64,000 nucleotides of DNA from Leptasterias polaris (lineage: Eukaryota > Echinodermata > Asteroidea > Forcipulatida > Asteriidae). This document shows, piece after piece, positions 49,194 to 61,065 of the stretch. The DNA lies in contig JAZGTN010000068.1 in the NCBI GenBank assembly GCA_037783415.1, forward strand, positions 2,604,001-2,668,000, read 5' to 3'. The notes under the pieces are model-generated. The model was not told the origin of the DNA and searched no databases. It saw nothing but the letters and a program-made list of their open reading frames with translations. Made by a program: the position numbers and the translations under genes. Positions within the stretch are counted from its first letter, which is position 1, and every line of letters starts with the position of its first letter.

Positions 49194-49886
49194 TATCGTC
49201 AGCAATTTCACGAAGGGCCAAAAACCTGAAAAATCGATAAAAAACTAATTTTGACTTTTTGGGTGGATTCGACTAAGGTGATTGGGATCTAACTATTTAC
49301 GAAGTTATAGGTCTCAAAATCGTCTAGTTTTTTAATTACGCTAAGTTGATGAATGACAAAAACCTCAAGAACCTGGAATTATGTTTTCACGAAGAGCCAA
49401 AAACCTTTTTGTAATTTTTTTGTATACCTTACCACGTTGATTTACAGTTGGCACAGTGCCAATCATGAGTGCGCCGTCTTTTGCGTTTTCACGAAGAGCC
49501 AAAAAGTGTATTGCTCTAACGCGTGGAATTATCCCTTGGCACGGTGCCAAACGTGGGTGCTCCGGCTTTTGCGTTTTCACGAACAGCCAAAAAGTTTATA
49601 CACGACGCGCTGCACACAGAGCACGGTTTGTAACGTTTTCACGAAGAGACAATTTTGTTAATTAAATAAATACTCATTAATTAAACACGTTATGGACAAA
49701 ATTGAAACAGATTTGTATGATTTAGGATCTCTACTTTCCTGACATGTAAAAATTTCCAAGATAAGATTTCGAATAGTATACCAACCAGTACTTTCAAAAT
49801 AAGCTAAACTTCAAACGCGGTTTTCTCAGAACATATATTTTTGACTGCAGGGGACTTTTTTGCCCTTCGTGAAATTGCTGACGGTA
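49194..49886. mobile_element. TA-flanked inverted-repeat element with iterated internal motif
   Basis: The ends CGTCAGCAATTTCACGAAGG (from 49197) and, inverted, the same 20 bases ending at 49883 match almost perfectly, bounded by TA on both sides (49194-49195; 49885-49886). Inside, the subterminal motif TTTTCACGAAGAGCCAAAAA recurs at about 49384, 49486, 49574 and 49636, two of these within an 88-bp tandem unit that also carries GGCACGGTGCCAA. It is 689 bp and non-coding. The TA target suggests a Tc1/mariner-type transposase source. Confidence 0.7.
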
Positions 49887-50166
49887 TAAAGAATGTTTTG
49901 ATAATGAGCTGTTGAAGTTACTGAAACTCAAATAGTATCGTGAAAAAAGTACAGAAAGCCAGAAGGGATGTTCTTATTAACAATGGACTATTGTTGAAAG
50001 TCAAAACCATCTGGTTGTTGACAACAAAAATGTATTGTAAGTTGTACTGTGGGAGCAGTGCTGTGTTCCTTCATCTCTGTGTTAGGGATTTTCATTTAAT
50101 GAAAGCATTAAAATCCAGTTTGGATACAGTTTTGGTTTTCGATTTTGTATGGTTAGAGCATTAGAG

Positions 50167-51176
50167 CAACGGCGCACCCAAGGGGGGGGAGGCTCGGGGG
50201 CTTGAGCCCCCCCCCCAAGAGGGTAAAACAAAAACAAAAACGGGGGAGGGGGAGGGAAGGAAAGAAAGAAAAAGAAAAAAATGGGGAGGGGAGGAAGGGG
50301 AAGGAAAAAAGAGCCGAGGGAGAAAAGTCGCAAATGTGTGTGTAGCTTTAGGTTTTTATTTCCGGTGGCAGTATTTTCTTTTCTTCCTTTGCCATTCGCA
50401 TTTTTTGTCCCTGCCAAATTACTCTTTTATACGGGAGATTCGATAACGCGAGGTGCACCGTGAAAGATTTTGAACACCATTTTATGACAACTCCCTTGTA
50501 ATTGTTTATACTTGCAACAATAACGGGCTAATTTGTCCAGGATAAAATATCTCACGTTGTTCCGGCATTCAATGGTTTTTCCCCCTTATGGATTGCCTGT
50601 AAAGTACTACACTTGAATTTGAGAAACGCCGGATAGAAATGTTTTTTTACCCGCGATGTTTTTAATGAATATGCATGGTACCAGATACCGACCAGATCCA
50701 AAATGAATATCATCACGCGTTGCTTCTTTTCCACATTTTTCATTTTAGTTGGCTATGTTCAGGGATTAAAAAGGACTGCAATCCTACCCTTTCCAAATTA
50801 CACATCACATTTATGCTGTGGTTAAACATATAATTTCATTTTTTAACAGTAATCTGATATAAATTATTATGTGACACCACTTTCACAAAACAAAGGTTTA
50901 TCTGTAGGATATGGGTTTGCCGCCCACTTATTCATGGAATTTGCCGCCCAGTGATGAAAAGTAGGTAGGAAATTTTTTAAATAAACTTAAAAGATTTATA
51001 TGGACCAGAAGTGCTTAAAAAGTATGTGTTTTTTTTCTAATTTTATGCATAAGGAGGCTTGATTTTTCATCCCTAAAAAGCTCAGAGCTCCAGGGGGCTT
51101 TGCTCCCTGGACCCCCAATACATTGATTTGAGGCCCCCCCAAAAACCACCAAAACCATAATCCTGGGTGCACCTTG
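50167..51176. mobile_element. hAT-like non-autonomous element with 8-9 bp target duplication
   Basis: The left end CAACGGCGCACCCAAG runs into a G tract; the right end inverted reads CAAGGTGCACCCAGG and also lies next to a C tract (51134-51140). CATTAGAG precedes the left end and CATTTAGAG follows the right end: a target duplication with one extra T. An 8-bp duplication fits the hAT superfamily. The interior holds purine-rich low-complexity DNA (50225-50330) and no transposase. Confidence 0.6.
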
Positions 51177-51655
51177 CATTTAGAGCATGGTGAGAGCAAG
51201 GAGTTAGAGTGAAGGATCCTGTAGTAAATTGCCCAGGGGTTTACCAGGCCTTAATGTGTGGAGGAAATTTATACAATTACTTCACTGGTCATTGCCTTGG
51301 TGGGATTGGAAATGTTGTAGTACAGGTGCCCTTAACTTACATGTAGTAGGCAAAACCGCATTAAGAATTAAGCTTCAGGCTGGAGTTGAAGTTGAGAATA
51401 AATTTTGTGGTGAGGTGAAACCATAGTCATTCTCTATGGTGAAACTATTTCTCTCATGTGGCTTGTTTTGGTCTTAATTGTGGTAACCTTTAATTTGTTT
51501 ATAACTTAAACCCATATCGCTCTCCTATCAGTGGAATGGAATTTGACAGAAATGTTTACATTTCTTAATTCCAAAGTGCTACCAATTTTTTGTTTAGGGA
51601 TATCTGTTTGCATAGTATGATAATGCAATACATTTTAATATTTTTGATAAGATAA

Positions 51656-52350
51656 ATAGAATGCAAGTCTCGCGCGCATTCGAATTTCTGGGACCATAGT
51701 GGTCCCAACCATATGGAGTTTTACGTGGGCGAGATTTTGTTTGTCAATTATTTTAGTTTAATGTAATTTATGACCTAGAAAATTATACATGTTGTTGGGA
51801 ATGTAATACTAAGTGACAACAAAATATGAAAGTAAAACCAATTCAACAATATAACGAAGAAAACCCGAGAATTAAACTTGACCTCAGCTTCCGGTTATTG
51901 CAAAAAATTAAGAATTTTGTGCTCACCTCCGATCATAAAACTTATGTAAAAGCTTGTTTTGCATGCGCGATTATAATCGCCAGATGCTCTAATTGCAAAG
52001 CGAACCCTTTTCATTGCAGTCTATGGTGTTGAGGCGTCGGCCGGCATTCCTCTTTTAAACTGCGATACGGGTCAATTTAAAACCCGTTTGACCTTCACGA
52101 ATCTGCGTAAGGGGTTTCTAAAAAGTTAACATCAAAAAAGCATCCTTGTCCCAGAGTTTTAATTTGTTTTTAATAATAATTAACACACTTTGGCGTCTTT
52201 TTTTTAAAAGCTAAAACTAATTTCATAAAATTGTAATGATTTATTTTTGTTCAGAGATATAATTTAAAACAAAGATTTGATTTCAGAAATAAAAATGTTC
52301 TTCGTTTGACGTGTTTTCTCGTTCGGATACGCGCGAGACTTGCAGTCTAT
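51656..52350. mobile_element. Inverted-repeat element with 30-bp termini
   Basis: ATAGAATGCAAGTCTCGCGC at the left and, inverted, ATAGACTGCAAGTCTCGCGC at the right; 26 of 30 bases agree. The 695-bp interior has no gene (the 68-codon frame at 51826 is unremarkable). Target duplication not resolved. Confidence 0.5.
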
Positions 52351-52406
52351 TCCTTAGCTTACGCACTTAAGTCCTCTTTTACCTTAGAATTGGAGGTATT
52401 TGGCTT

Positions 52407-52738
52407 TTAAAAGGTCTTCTAATTAAATAAGTATGGTTGGAAAGATGATAATTCACACAAATATCCATAAAAATGTTTGGTTTTTCTTTTACTTCATGAA
52501 CAAACACGATCGGCCATTTTGTAGAGTCAAAAACTTGGCTCTACATAATGGCGAAGTTAACAGAACCTTAACAAATTTATTAGTTCATAAAGTTATAGGA
52601 AAAACACAATTTTTGAGGGAGATTTGTGGGAATCATTATGTATATTCTACTTATAAATCATCTTTCCAACAATATTCATTTGATAAGCAGCCATATATTG
52701 CACGAAGCGCCAAATCCAAAGACCATGTGTCTCTTTAA
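52407..52738. mobile_element. Foldback miniature element with central hairpin, degraded
   Basis: TTAA at 52407-52410 and 52735-52738. At the centre GCCATTTTGTAGAGTC and GGCTCTACATAATGGC pair as a stem (52513-52552). The outer arms share GTTGGAAAGATGAT inverted but have gaps. The length and TTAA flanks fit the other miniature elements here. The poor terminal match makes this tentative. Confidence 0.4.
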
Positions 52739-53147
52739 GTAAATAGCACATTTCCAAAACTTGTACCGATATTGGGTTTTGCTGATACCATAGAATGCAT
52801 AATTAAATAATTGCCGATACTGTAGACTGCATAATTCAATAAGTATATTTTCTTATTGTCATGATGGAGAACTGTAAAACTATATTCTCCCCTCTTTCCT
52901 GGACATAAACAAAAGTTATAACAGCAACTGAAATTATGCATTCCCGAATATAAACCACGTAATCTTCATTGAGATAATTTGTCTTGTAAGGAAATTATCC
53001 TGACTTGTTTTTATATTATTTGTTCTATCAAGATAACTCATTCACAAACATTGTGGTTTCTCATCGGGCTCTGAGAATAACAAAAACAGAAAAACAAAGA
53101 AACATTAGGAAGACAATTTGAATTAAAATGACAGAATTGGCAATACT

Positions 53148-53419
53148 ATACCCCATTCAGACCAATTTACCTTTAATGTATACCCTGTTAATACCAATTT
53201 ACCTTTAAATGTATACCCTGTTCAGACCAAATTACCTTTAAAATGTATACCCTGTTCAGACCAATTTACATTTAAAATGTATACCCTGTTCAGACCAATT
53301 TACCTTTAAAATGTATACCTTGTTCAGACCAATTTACCTTTAAAATGTATACCTTGTTCAGACCAATTTACCTTTAAAATGTATACCCTGTTCAGACCAA
53401 TTTCAGACCATTTTACCTT
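53148..53419 (+). repeat. 34-bp satellite, about eight copies
   Basis: The unit is GTTCAGACCAATTTACCTTT plus AAAATGTATACCCT, with small length changes. A diverged outlier copy sits at 53640-53700 (ATGTGTACCCTGTTCAGACC). Confidence 0.9.
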
Positions 53420-54368
53420 TAACCCTCTTGCTGTCTGACCATTCAATACCATTCACTGTGGTTTTGAATGATAGATAAGCTATGCCAGCCTTGCAATATG
53501 ATACCATGAGGGAATGCATGTACACAGTACACAGTTTTGGTTCTGTGCACAGTTGTGCCACCATACACAACTTTGGCAGTTGAATGGTTTCAAATGGTTG
53601 GTCAACTCACTTGAAAATGTTGCGAACAGTAGGAGGGTTAATGTGTACCCTGTTCAGACCAATTTAACTGAAATGTTAACCCTGATCTGATTAATTGACC
53701 TTTGATTGATTGGTTGTGACAGCCAGAAAGTATTAAACAATAACCATATTCCAGCTCTGGGATATGATATTTATAAAAGCACACTTAGTCTGATAGTGAT
53801 AATCATGGTTTTATTATTGATCAACGCAATAGACATGGAGTTTGTGTTTACCCATCGTGTGAAATCAAACATGCTGAGTTATTGCCCATCATTCATTTCA
53901 GAAATTCATTCATTCAGAAATGTATTTTAGGTATTTTATTTTTTAAACCAACTTATAGATGCAAGTGGTTTTTGTTATTAAAAAAAAAAATCATTTTAAA
54001 GTCAAGACCTTGTCAGGCCTGACACTTCATAGACTTGTGGACAAGTCTGTCGCAATGATAGCGGAACAGCTCTCTCGCAATATCCCACGAGAGGGCTGCT
54101 CTGTGCGAGATTACTGCTCTCAAGACTGGTCACATTTACCGACTTGTGAAACCCGCAGGCGGTTTGTGCACGGCCTATGGGCTCTTCAGCCGATTTTGTA
54201 CGGACGCATCTGATTGGTCAATTTCGTTATATCAATGAATATTCTGTAGATGAATATTAAACATTAAATCCTGTACTGGATGGAGTCTTACGTTGCTTTG
54301 ATCATGGAAGTGTCTACCTTCATGCTTTGATCATGCACGATCAACCAAACGCCTATGAATGATTGTGT

Positions 54369-55665
54369 TCATGAGTATTTGATAACAGAAAATACGTATT
54401 CAAATTATGGGTACAACTTGTAAATAATTACAAACAATCGACGTAAGATTTTATTTCAGAGAGTCCGAGCAACGGAGGCGTGTTTTACAGTGCACAGCGT
54501 GCACTGGGGACTAGCTACGCGTATAACACGGGGGCAATCGTGTAGCTGGCGGGGCAGAGTGCCTCGCGGCGTGGCTCTCAGCGCGACGCAAACCCCCTAG
54601 CGGGGAGATAGCTGTATCTGGAAGCTCATGAACATGTGGGAGGGTTTGGGAGCCAGACCACCAACTACCTTATTGTCATTGCGGGTTTGTTAGTCGGTAA
54701 ACCTTGCTGATCGAATCCGCTGTTTCAAAATCGCAACGTTTCAATGCTCTGTGTACGTTCCTTCCCCCGATTTGTTCTGAATTTCTTGGTAATTAAATAA
54801 GATTTACGTCAATAAATAGGAATACCACTCAATTATATTGATGTTGCAATTAGGTTAAACAATTTGTGTGACAAATTACAAAAACAAACCCCCCCAAAAA
54901 CCAGGGACAGGTGAAAAAGAAATCAAAAATTATAAGGTGGAAAACAAATTCTCACTCGAAATTTCTTTTTCCATCTCTCGACACACAAAATTCCAACAAA
55001 GTAACTTCGTTTCCTCAAAATATTATTTAATTCAATCAAAATATAATTTTGTCACATAATATAATTTTTTTTTAAATTTGTAAACAAAGTGTGTTTTTCT
55101 ACGTAACGAAATATATTTTTCCTAGAAAATACGTTTTTGTTCCCTGAAAGATACGCATTCGTTTTCTCGAAATATGATTTTGTTCGAGCAAATTATACTT
55201 TAGTTTGCTCTAAATATGCTTTCGTTTAATAAAAATGAGTTTTTTCCCCTAAAAACAAGTTTTCGTTTCCTCTAAATACGACTTTGAATTGTTTACCCGA
55301 AATATACTTTCATTCATCCGAAATATGCTTTCGTTCCCTAAATATACGCTTTAGTTCCTACGCAATGAGGTTTTGTTCCCAAAATTTCCTCTTTCATTCC
55401 CTCAAGATAGCTAGCTTTTGTTCCCTCAAGATAGCTTTCGTTCCCCTGAAGTCCAATCACACCAATGAATTTGTTAAATTCCCTTGTGAGGGGCGACTAT
55501 GAGAGGGGACAAGTTTGTATGTCAGGGGGCGACTTTTTAGTTGGTGACTTTGTAGTTGGTGACTTTGTAGTTGGTGACTTTGTACATGTGTTTTTTGTAA
55601 TTGGCGACTTTGCTAGGGGGCGAGTTGACTGGTTTCCGTGTCAGTTGTTCATACACACTTTCATA
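54369..55665 (+). repeat. 1.3-kb dispersed repeat, copy B (in intron 1)
   Basis: Same-order, same-strand match to 27519-28865 over the full length, with insertions and deletions. The GC-rich part near 54500-54600 is better preserved here, while the GACTTTG array is shorter. It lacks the TTAAAGGGACACACCGG-type flank seen at copy A, so the repeat moves or was duplicated independently of that flank. Class unknown. Confidence 0.7.
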
Positions 55666-56413
55666 TTATACTGTACAGAGCTAGAGACGTATAGCAAGTT
55701 TAATACACACAATCACTGTAGAACACATCACACCTTTATGCCCCTTGTCATTGTCATGTTCCAGTAGAATTTTACATTTTACTTAAAGAAAAATTTCCTA
55801 CCCTTTTAAGTTGTCTTACCCTTTTAAGTTGGAGGAACAGGCCTTAGTCACAGATACTAAATGTTTTATTCTTTTTCCAAGAACCAGATTATCTGTTTCA
55901 GGAGATTGATGTCACACAATGTATCACCATGGAGGAATCTTCCTCCATGGTATCACGTAGGTGTTACCTCCAAATGCTGCACTAGTTATGCTTCAGTATT
56001 AAATAGTTCTTACAAGACTTTCTGCAAATCATGGCTTATTTATGCACATTCATGCTATGTTGATGTCATCTTACAGATTAAAGCCAAATTAATACTTTTT
56101 CTGAAAAAAACATTTGTTTCTATAAGTTACATTAACAAATAAAGGCCTGTTTATCTTTAAAAAATTAAATAAACTGACACTGTTAACCAGTGCATTATAT
56201 AAACAACAGAATCCAAAAGATGCTGTAGTAGTCAGCAAGTTTTTTTAAATGAAAAACTTCACTATTATGATACAGTGTACAAATAAGGAATTGTGAAGAA
56301 CTTGATCATCCTTGGACTATTCCATTTAGTAAAAGCATCTTATTCAATGGTTTTATCTGAAGGAAAGGAATGTGTAAAGCTAAGACCAAGAGTTGTTATT
56401 GACTTGATAACCT

Positions 56414-56498
56414 TCACAAGGGGAGGTGATAATGAGCTTTCTTGTTACTAACAACTCACAAGGGGAGGTGATAATGAGCTTTCTTGTTACTAACAACA
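56414..56498 (+). repeat. 42-bp tandem duplication just upstream of exon 2
   Basis: TCACAAGGGGAGGTGATAAT ... TTGTTACTAACAAC repeated directly (56414 and 56456) without mismatch by eye. Confidence 0.9.
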
Positions 56499-56997
56499 GT
56501 ACCATGAAAACTGGTTGTTTCCAAAGTACATTATGACTTTTATGAGTTTTTAAAAATACATTATTTCTATCTCTTTGGGAAAGGAAAATGTGTTTAGGTT
56601 TTTAATTTGACAATGTTTCCCATGCAAAATCCGAGTTAATCTATTTGTATAACCTTCAGATGGATTCAAATCGAATCCACTCATGTTAAGATGAAAGTTT
56701 GTACATAAGGGTTATTTAAAGCTGTACCTTATGTATTAATTACCAAGTTAAAACATGTAGTGAAACAGATTTGAATTAGTTTAATAATAATAGCTAAAAG
56801 CTTTTAATGTGTCATTTGAAAATTCAGATATATCCATGAAAACATTATTATTGTTTGTTGCTAAAAGCAACTTTCTCAGAAGAGACATAATCAACCTTTT
56901 TGGAGTCTGTAATAATTAATTTCTCCTGAAATCACTTGTTACTTGAGGAACAAAAATGGCAACCATGTTTATGTTTAGTTTTCTTTGTCTTTTTCAG

Positions 56998-57075
56998 TTG
57001 TTGACTTGAATGTAGCTGCACCGCTTGCGACAGATGAAACAGAAAACATGGACCTAGATGCTGATATTGATGCTG
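56998..57075 (+). CDS. Exon 2 of AHNAK-like gene
   Basis: Seventy-eight bases between a pyrimidine-rich acceptor ending TTTTTCAG (56997) and a GTAAGT donor (57076). Entered in phase 1 it reads VVDLNVAAPLATDETENMDL followed by DADIDA, and leaves in phase 1. The acidic, Asp-rich sequence contrasts with the basic end of exon 1 and could act as a linker. The exon length is a multiple of three, so skipping it would keep the frame. Support comes from splice sites and phase continuity with both neighbours, not from a recognised domain. Confidence 0.75.
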
Positions 57076-59771
57076 GTAAGTTATTTATGACTGAAAGAGA
57101 GCAGTTCCATGGTTACAATACTTAGCTCATCATTTATTATTCGTTTTCCCAATCAATAAATGTACAAAATTGGTATTAGAAATATAAGAAAGTTTACAAA
57201 ATAAAAGACCACAGAACAGGAAAATGAATTGTTTTAGGTGACTTATTATTGTGATATTATCCCATTGTGAAAAAACAAACATTTTATCATACCCCGTCAA
57301 GGAAATAATTGAGAAAACGATATGGTTTTTAAAATGCCATTCACCCTGCATAAAGACTGGTGACGGTCAGATTTAAAATTTATGATCCAAACTTTATGGA
57401 TGTCACCAAGAGAAATTATTTTTGTGAAAGCTTTTAGCATTTACTTTTATCAAGGCATTCTTTGGTGTTTATTCAAAGTCAAGGTTAAAACAACTAAATC
57501 TGGACTAAATTATGGCTTAAAGGTTGTCATGTTAAGTTAAATTGCAATGGTGGCTTTGTAGGTATATTGAATGTGTTTTTAGAGCATGTTTAAAGTTTTT
57601 TAAAGAGTTGTGGTTCTGGTTATATTTATTTTGTCAACATCACATAAAAAGGGTTTTTTTCCAAGTAGTAAGTATCCAGAAAGCTGAGATGAAAAAAATT
57701 GTTTAATGTCATCAATAATTGATAAATTAAAGTATGTTTAGATGAAGCCTATATAGTTTTACAAGATTATATCTTGCAACAAGGTTTTTGCGAAGTTACT
57801 CATTCAGACATAAGCCATGTCAAAAACATGGCTTCAATTCTTGTGAACTTTCCTTGTGTTTTGACCTAAATTATGTTAGTCCACTGTTGGCAAAGAAACT
57901 GCATACTATTTGAAGATAGATGGCTTTAGATGGACATGTGGAAAAATAATCAAAGAAAAGTGCGCTGGGAGTATAATCATATAAACAATGTACATGTAGG
58001 TCATTTTAAATATGACCAATTATGTCTTGTTATGGTGGTGAACCTGCATGGGGTCTGTGTGGTTAAACAGAACCTGTGAACTCAAGACCCCTGATTGCAG
58101 TTCACATTTGTCAATGCCAGGCAGCTGTTGCCCTACTGCTACAGCATATGTACATGTACATATATGGCAATTTATTTATCACCACTGATACTGTGTGTAG
58201 AGGGGTACACTATTAAAGTGTGCACCAACTATACTTATTCAACGCAACATTTTTGGCTCTGCTTTTGGGGGGAAAGGGGGAAATAGATGCTATGAAAAAG
58301 GCTCTACGTTGTGGGTTTGTGAACCATTGATTAAGATCTTCAAAATGTCAAGAGAAAATTAACGATAACTATTTGTGTCTCCTCCCATGATTTTAGCCCA
58401 AAAAAAATATTTGACTCTATAGACGAGTCTATATATGAAAGATAACTCTAGTTGGCAAATTAGTTTAGTGGGCCAATTTTTACACAAGAATTGTATCTGT
58501 GTAAATGAAGTGTCAATAGTAGGTGTGACATTATAACAAGTCTTTAAAGGCACTGGACACTATTGGTAATTACTCAAAATAATTGTTAGCATAAAAACTT
58601 ACTTGGTAATGAGCAATGGAGAGCTGTTGATAGTATAAAACATTGTGAGAAACGACTCCCTCTGAAGTAACGTAGTTTTTGAGAAAAAGGTAATTTCTCA
58701 CTCAATTAATAAGACTTCAGCGAAGCCTTTTACTATTGGCATCTGAAAGCACACAAATTTGTGCAACAAGGGTGTTTTTTCTTTAATTATTTTCTTGCAA
58801 CTTAAATGACCAATTCAGCCCAAATTTTCACAGGTTTGTTATTTTATGCATATGCTGGGATACACCAAGTGAGAATACTTGGCTTTGACAATTACCAAAG
58901 GTGTCCAGTAACCAAAAGAATGAAAAACACAGGGGGAAACACTGCCCTTTGTCTGTCAAAGTTTGACCCTGACCCCAAAGTCAAGATTCAGTTTTTGTAC
59001 CCATCCAGCGTTCTCTGCTCAAAAACAAAATGTTATGTTTTGGAATACTGTCAAAGTCCCCAAAACACGTTGTTTATTTTATTGCCACAGTTTATACAAG
59101 GCTAATATGAATGCGCACTATCCCCTTCTTTTCTAAAAACTTCTTAGGTTAGTTGGAAGACATGCTTTTTTTAAAACAAGTTGACGTTACTCTTCCAAAA
59201 AATCACTGATATAATGCACTTTTAACTTACGGGGAAATGTTGAGAAATATACTTTGAATGCCTATTGTAGAATCGTCTTTCCTTTACTAAAAAGAAGGCT
59301 TAGATGAATTGTTTAAAAGACTGAGAAAGAGCAACACCATAGACCTGTTCACACTACACTAGTTTTTGAAACATTTTGTCACTGACACCACACAATGACA
59401 TGATTGTAGATCCACTTAAAACTAGCAATCAAAGAAAAAGTCGAACATCTTTTTAAAAACACCAATATCTTACAAAATTTAACAGTGTTTTTACTAGTTA
59501 CAATGGACACTAGATGCTTTTAATTTGATAAAAATAATGTTGTTGAGTGTTTTACATCCTAAATTAATAAGCAACAGAGTAAGAAAGGTCTGTGTTGGTT
59601 CGTGAAACCATAAAAAATGCACAAAAATACTATTTCCATTTTCACAAAGTGGCACATTCCAATTGATTACAACTGAGTGTTAGTTTGTGGTGTCGTGACT
59701 ATTTAGAGCAATACTTTTGGTAACTTGAATGAAACTAATTTGAGAATTGTTTTAATTTGTGTGAATTTCAG
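57076..59771 (+). other. Intron 2 of the AHNAK-like gene
   Basis: GTAAGT...TTTCAG intron of 2.7 kb in phase 1. It holds one miniature inverted-repeat element (58544-58909). The remainder is AT-rich with no open frame I recognise. Confidence 0.75.
58544..58909. mobile_element. Miniature inverted-repeat element in intron 2
   Basis: Left end TTAAAGGCACTGGACACTAT; the right end inverted reads ACTGGACACCTTTGGTAATT against ACTGGACACTATTGGTAATT on the left, 18 of 20 identical. A TTAA is present at the left (58544-58547), but the right target copy is lost or truncated (AGTAACC). I recall this sequence type as abundant in sea-star genomic DNA; that is memory, not a search. Confidence 0.75.
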
Positions 59772-59833
59772 GAGGAAACTTTGATGTAGCTGGTGGAGTT
59801 GATGCTGGTCTGGGAGGAAGTGCTAGCCTATCG
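59772..59833 (+). CDS. Exon 3 of AHNAK-like gene
   Basis: Sixty-two bases between an acceptor ending AATTTCAG (59771) and a GTAAGG donor (59834). Entered in phase 1 it reads GGNFDVAGGVDAGLGGSASL plus a final Ser and ends on a codon boundary, which is the phase needed by exon 4. The Gly-rich, Val-Asp alternating sequence already resembles the repeat region of the last exon. Support comes from consensus splice sites, phase and compositional match. It is too short to identify alone. Confidence 0.75.
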
Positions 59834-60692
59834 GTAAGGAAGTCAATTATTTAAATAATGGTGGGTTTTTTCATGAATATACTACTGCACTCAACGGTTT
59901 TGATGAGACCAACATTTTTACCAAATCAAATGTAATAACTGAAATTTACTTCTACTGACAAAAGTACCCCTTTGATGAATAATTACTTGGTCTAATTGTT
60001 AAAATTCATACTTGTGGCCATTCAGGAGATATTTGTGGACATATTCTTGCAGAAATTCATAAAAGTAATTCAGGCCTCGAAAATATTGGTGGCAATTGGC
60101 GTCGGTGCCCTATGCCATTGCCGCATTGCCCTCAAAATCACAGACAATTCATGGCAATGTATTGCTGTGCCCTTTTTATCCTACTGCCGTCGGTGCCTTT
60201 GGTAAAATTGTAAGTTGCATACTAAAATATCCAGTTATACGTTTACATTTTTACTGTTCCGATTAGCGGGAAACAATGCGATACCATGAGAATAAAAGCC
60301 CTCTATTGGTGCGCGATCTAAAACTGCATGGAGCAATGAGCCGCTGGTATGCACGCAAAAGCCGTCAACAGCATGGTCTTCAAAGCACAGTTCCTTGGAG
60401 GTGTTAGCTTGTTTACGTTAAACTGCACAACGTGTAGGCTTTATTTTGTTTAAAGACACCATTTAGGACATTTTGGATCCAACAGAAAGATTATTTTACT
60501 GTAAAACATGAGATTTGTTTCTTCTTTAATATCATTTGTTGTTTTGGGGAATTTTTTGCGAGGTGTTTGTTCAAAGTAAAAATGCTGTGGTGAAGACGCA
60601 TTGTTTTTGATCACATACGTGGTTGTGTAAACGTTTTTGCAACCTTAGATAATTTAGTTTTTGCCATGATGCCCCCCAAATTCGACAAAAAT

Positions 60693-60812
60693 GGCGGGTG
60701 CGAATCCCACCCGAGTGATTTACCTGTGGATTTATTTTCACAGAACTTGGGAAAGTACTGAGTATAGAGTGCTTAACACACATCGTGTAGGGTAAAAACA
60801 AAATTATATTCA
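60693..60812 (+). mobile_element. Partial copy of the same SINE, lacking the box A half
   Basis: Begins near a box B-like GGTGCGAATCCC and continues with the same body as the SINE at 60889 (CACCCGAGTGATTTACCTGT ... CACACATCGTGTAGGGTAAA), with several substitutions. It is 5'-truncated or recombined and older than the full copy beside it. Confidence 0.65.
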
Positions 60813-60888
60813 TTATCCCGGATGCAAAAAATTAACATCTATTAAATTGTGCGGTACCCGCTGCCAATGATTCGAACCGCCTCTAGCC

Positions 60889-61065
60889 ATCGGGCTAGCT
60901 CGGTGGTCGAGTGGTAAGACATCTGCTCTAGCAATGCAAAGGTTGTGGGTTCGAATACCACCCGAGTGATTTGCCTGTGGATTTTTTTCACAGAACTCGG
61001 GAATGTACTGAATATACAGTGCTTAACACACATCGTGTTGGGTAAAAACAAAATCATATTGCCCT
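60889..61065 (+). mobile_element. tRNA-derived SINE
   Basis: Pol III internal promoter with box A TGGTCGAGTGG (60904-60914) and box B GGTTCGAATACC (60948-60959), spaced as in a tRNA gene. A non-tRNA body follows (CCGAGTGATTTGCCTGTGGA ... AACACACATCGTGTTGGGTA). The head does not close into a full tRNA acceptor stem, so it is not a working tRNA gene. Confidence 0.75.

Larger units (their letters stand above)
38027..56997 (+). other. Intron 1 of the AHNAK-like gene (19 kb)
   Basis: Starts GTAAGT and ends TTTTTCAG. It is the main repository of repeats within the gene: 20-bp triplication (45113-45171), foldback element (45871-46157), TA-flanked element (49194-49886), hAT-like element (50167-51176), further inverted-repeat elements (51656-52350; 52407-52738), a 34-bp satellite (53148-53419) and a 1.3-kb dispersed repeat (54369-55665). 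The stretch 38.0-45.1 kb is AT-rich single-copy-looking sequence in which I see no gene. A possible alternative first exon lies at 48256-48295. Confidence 0.8.

Noticed and set aside
50082..50417. 111-codon minus-strand frame rich in Phe, Leu and Pro
   Set aside because: Driven by purine-rich low-complexity DNA and C tracts at the end of a hAT-like element.
59996..60205. 69-codon hydrophobic frame in intron 3
   Set aside because: Overlaps the left end of a hAT-like element and contains its GTGCCC-type repeats.
60893..60965. Stand-alone tRNA gene
   Set aside because: Boxes A and B are good, but the acceptor stem does not close and a SINE body follows; better read as a SINE head.
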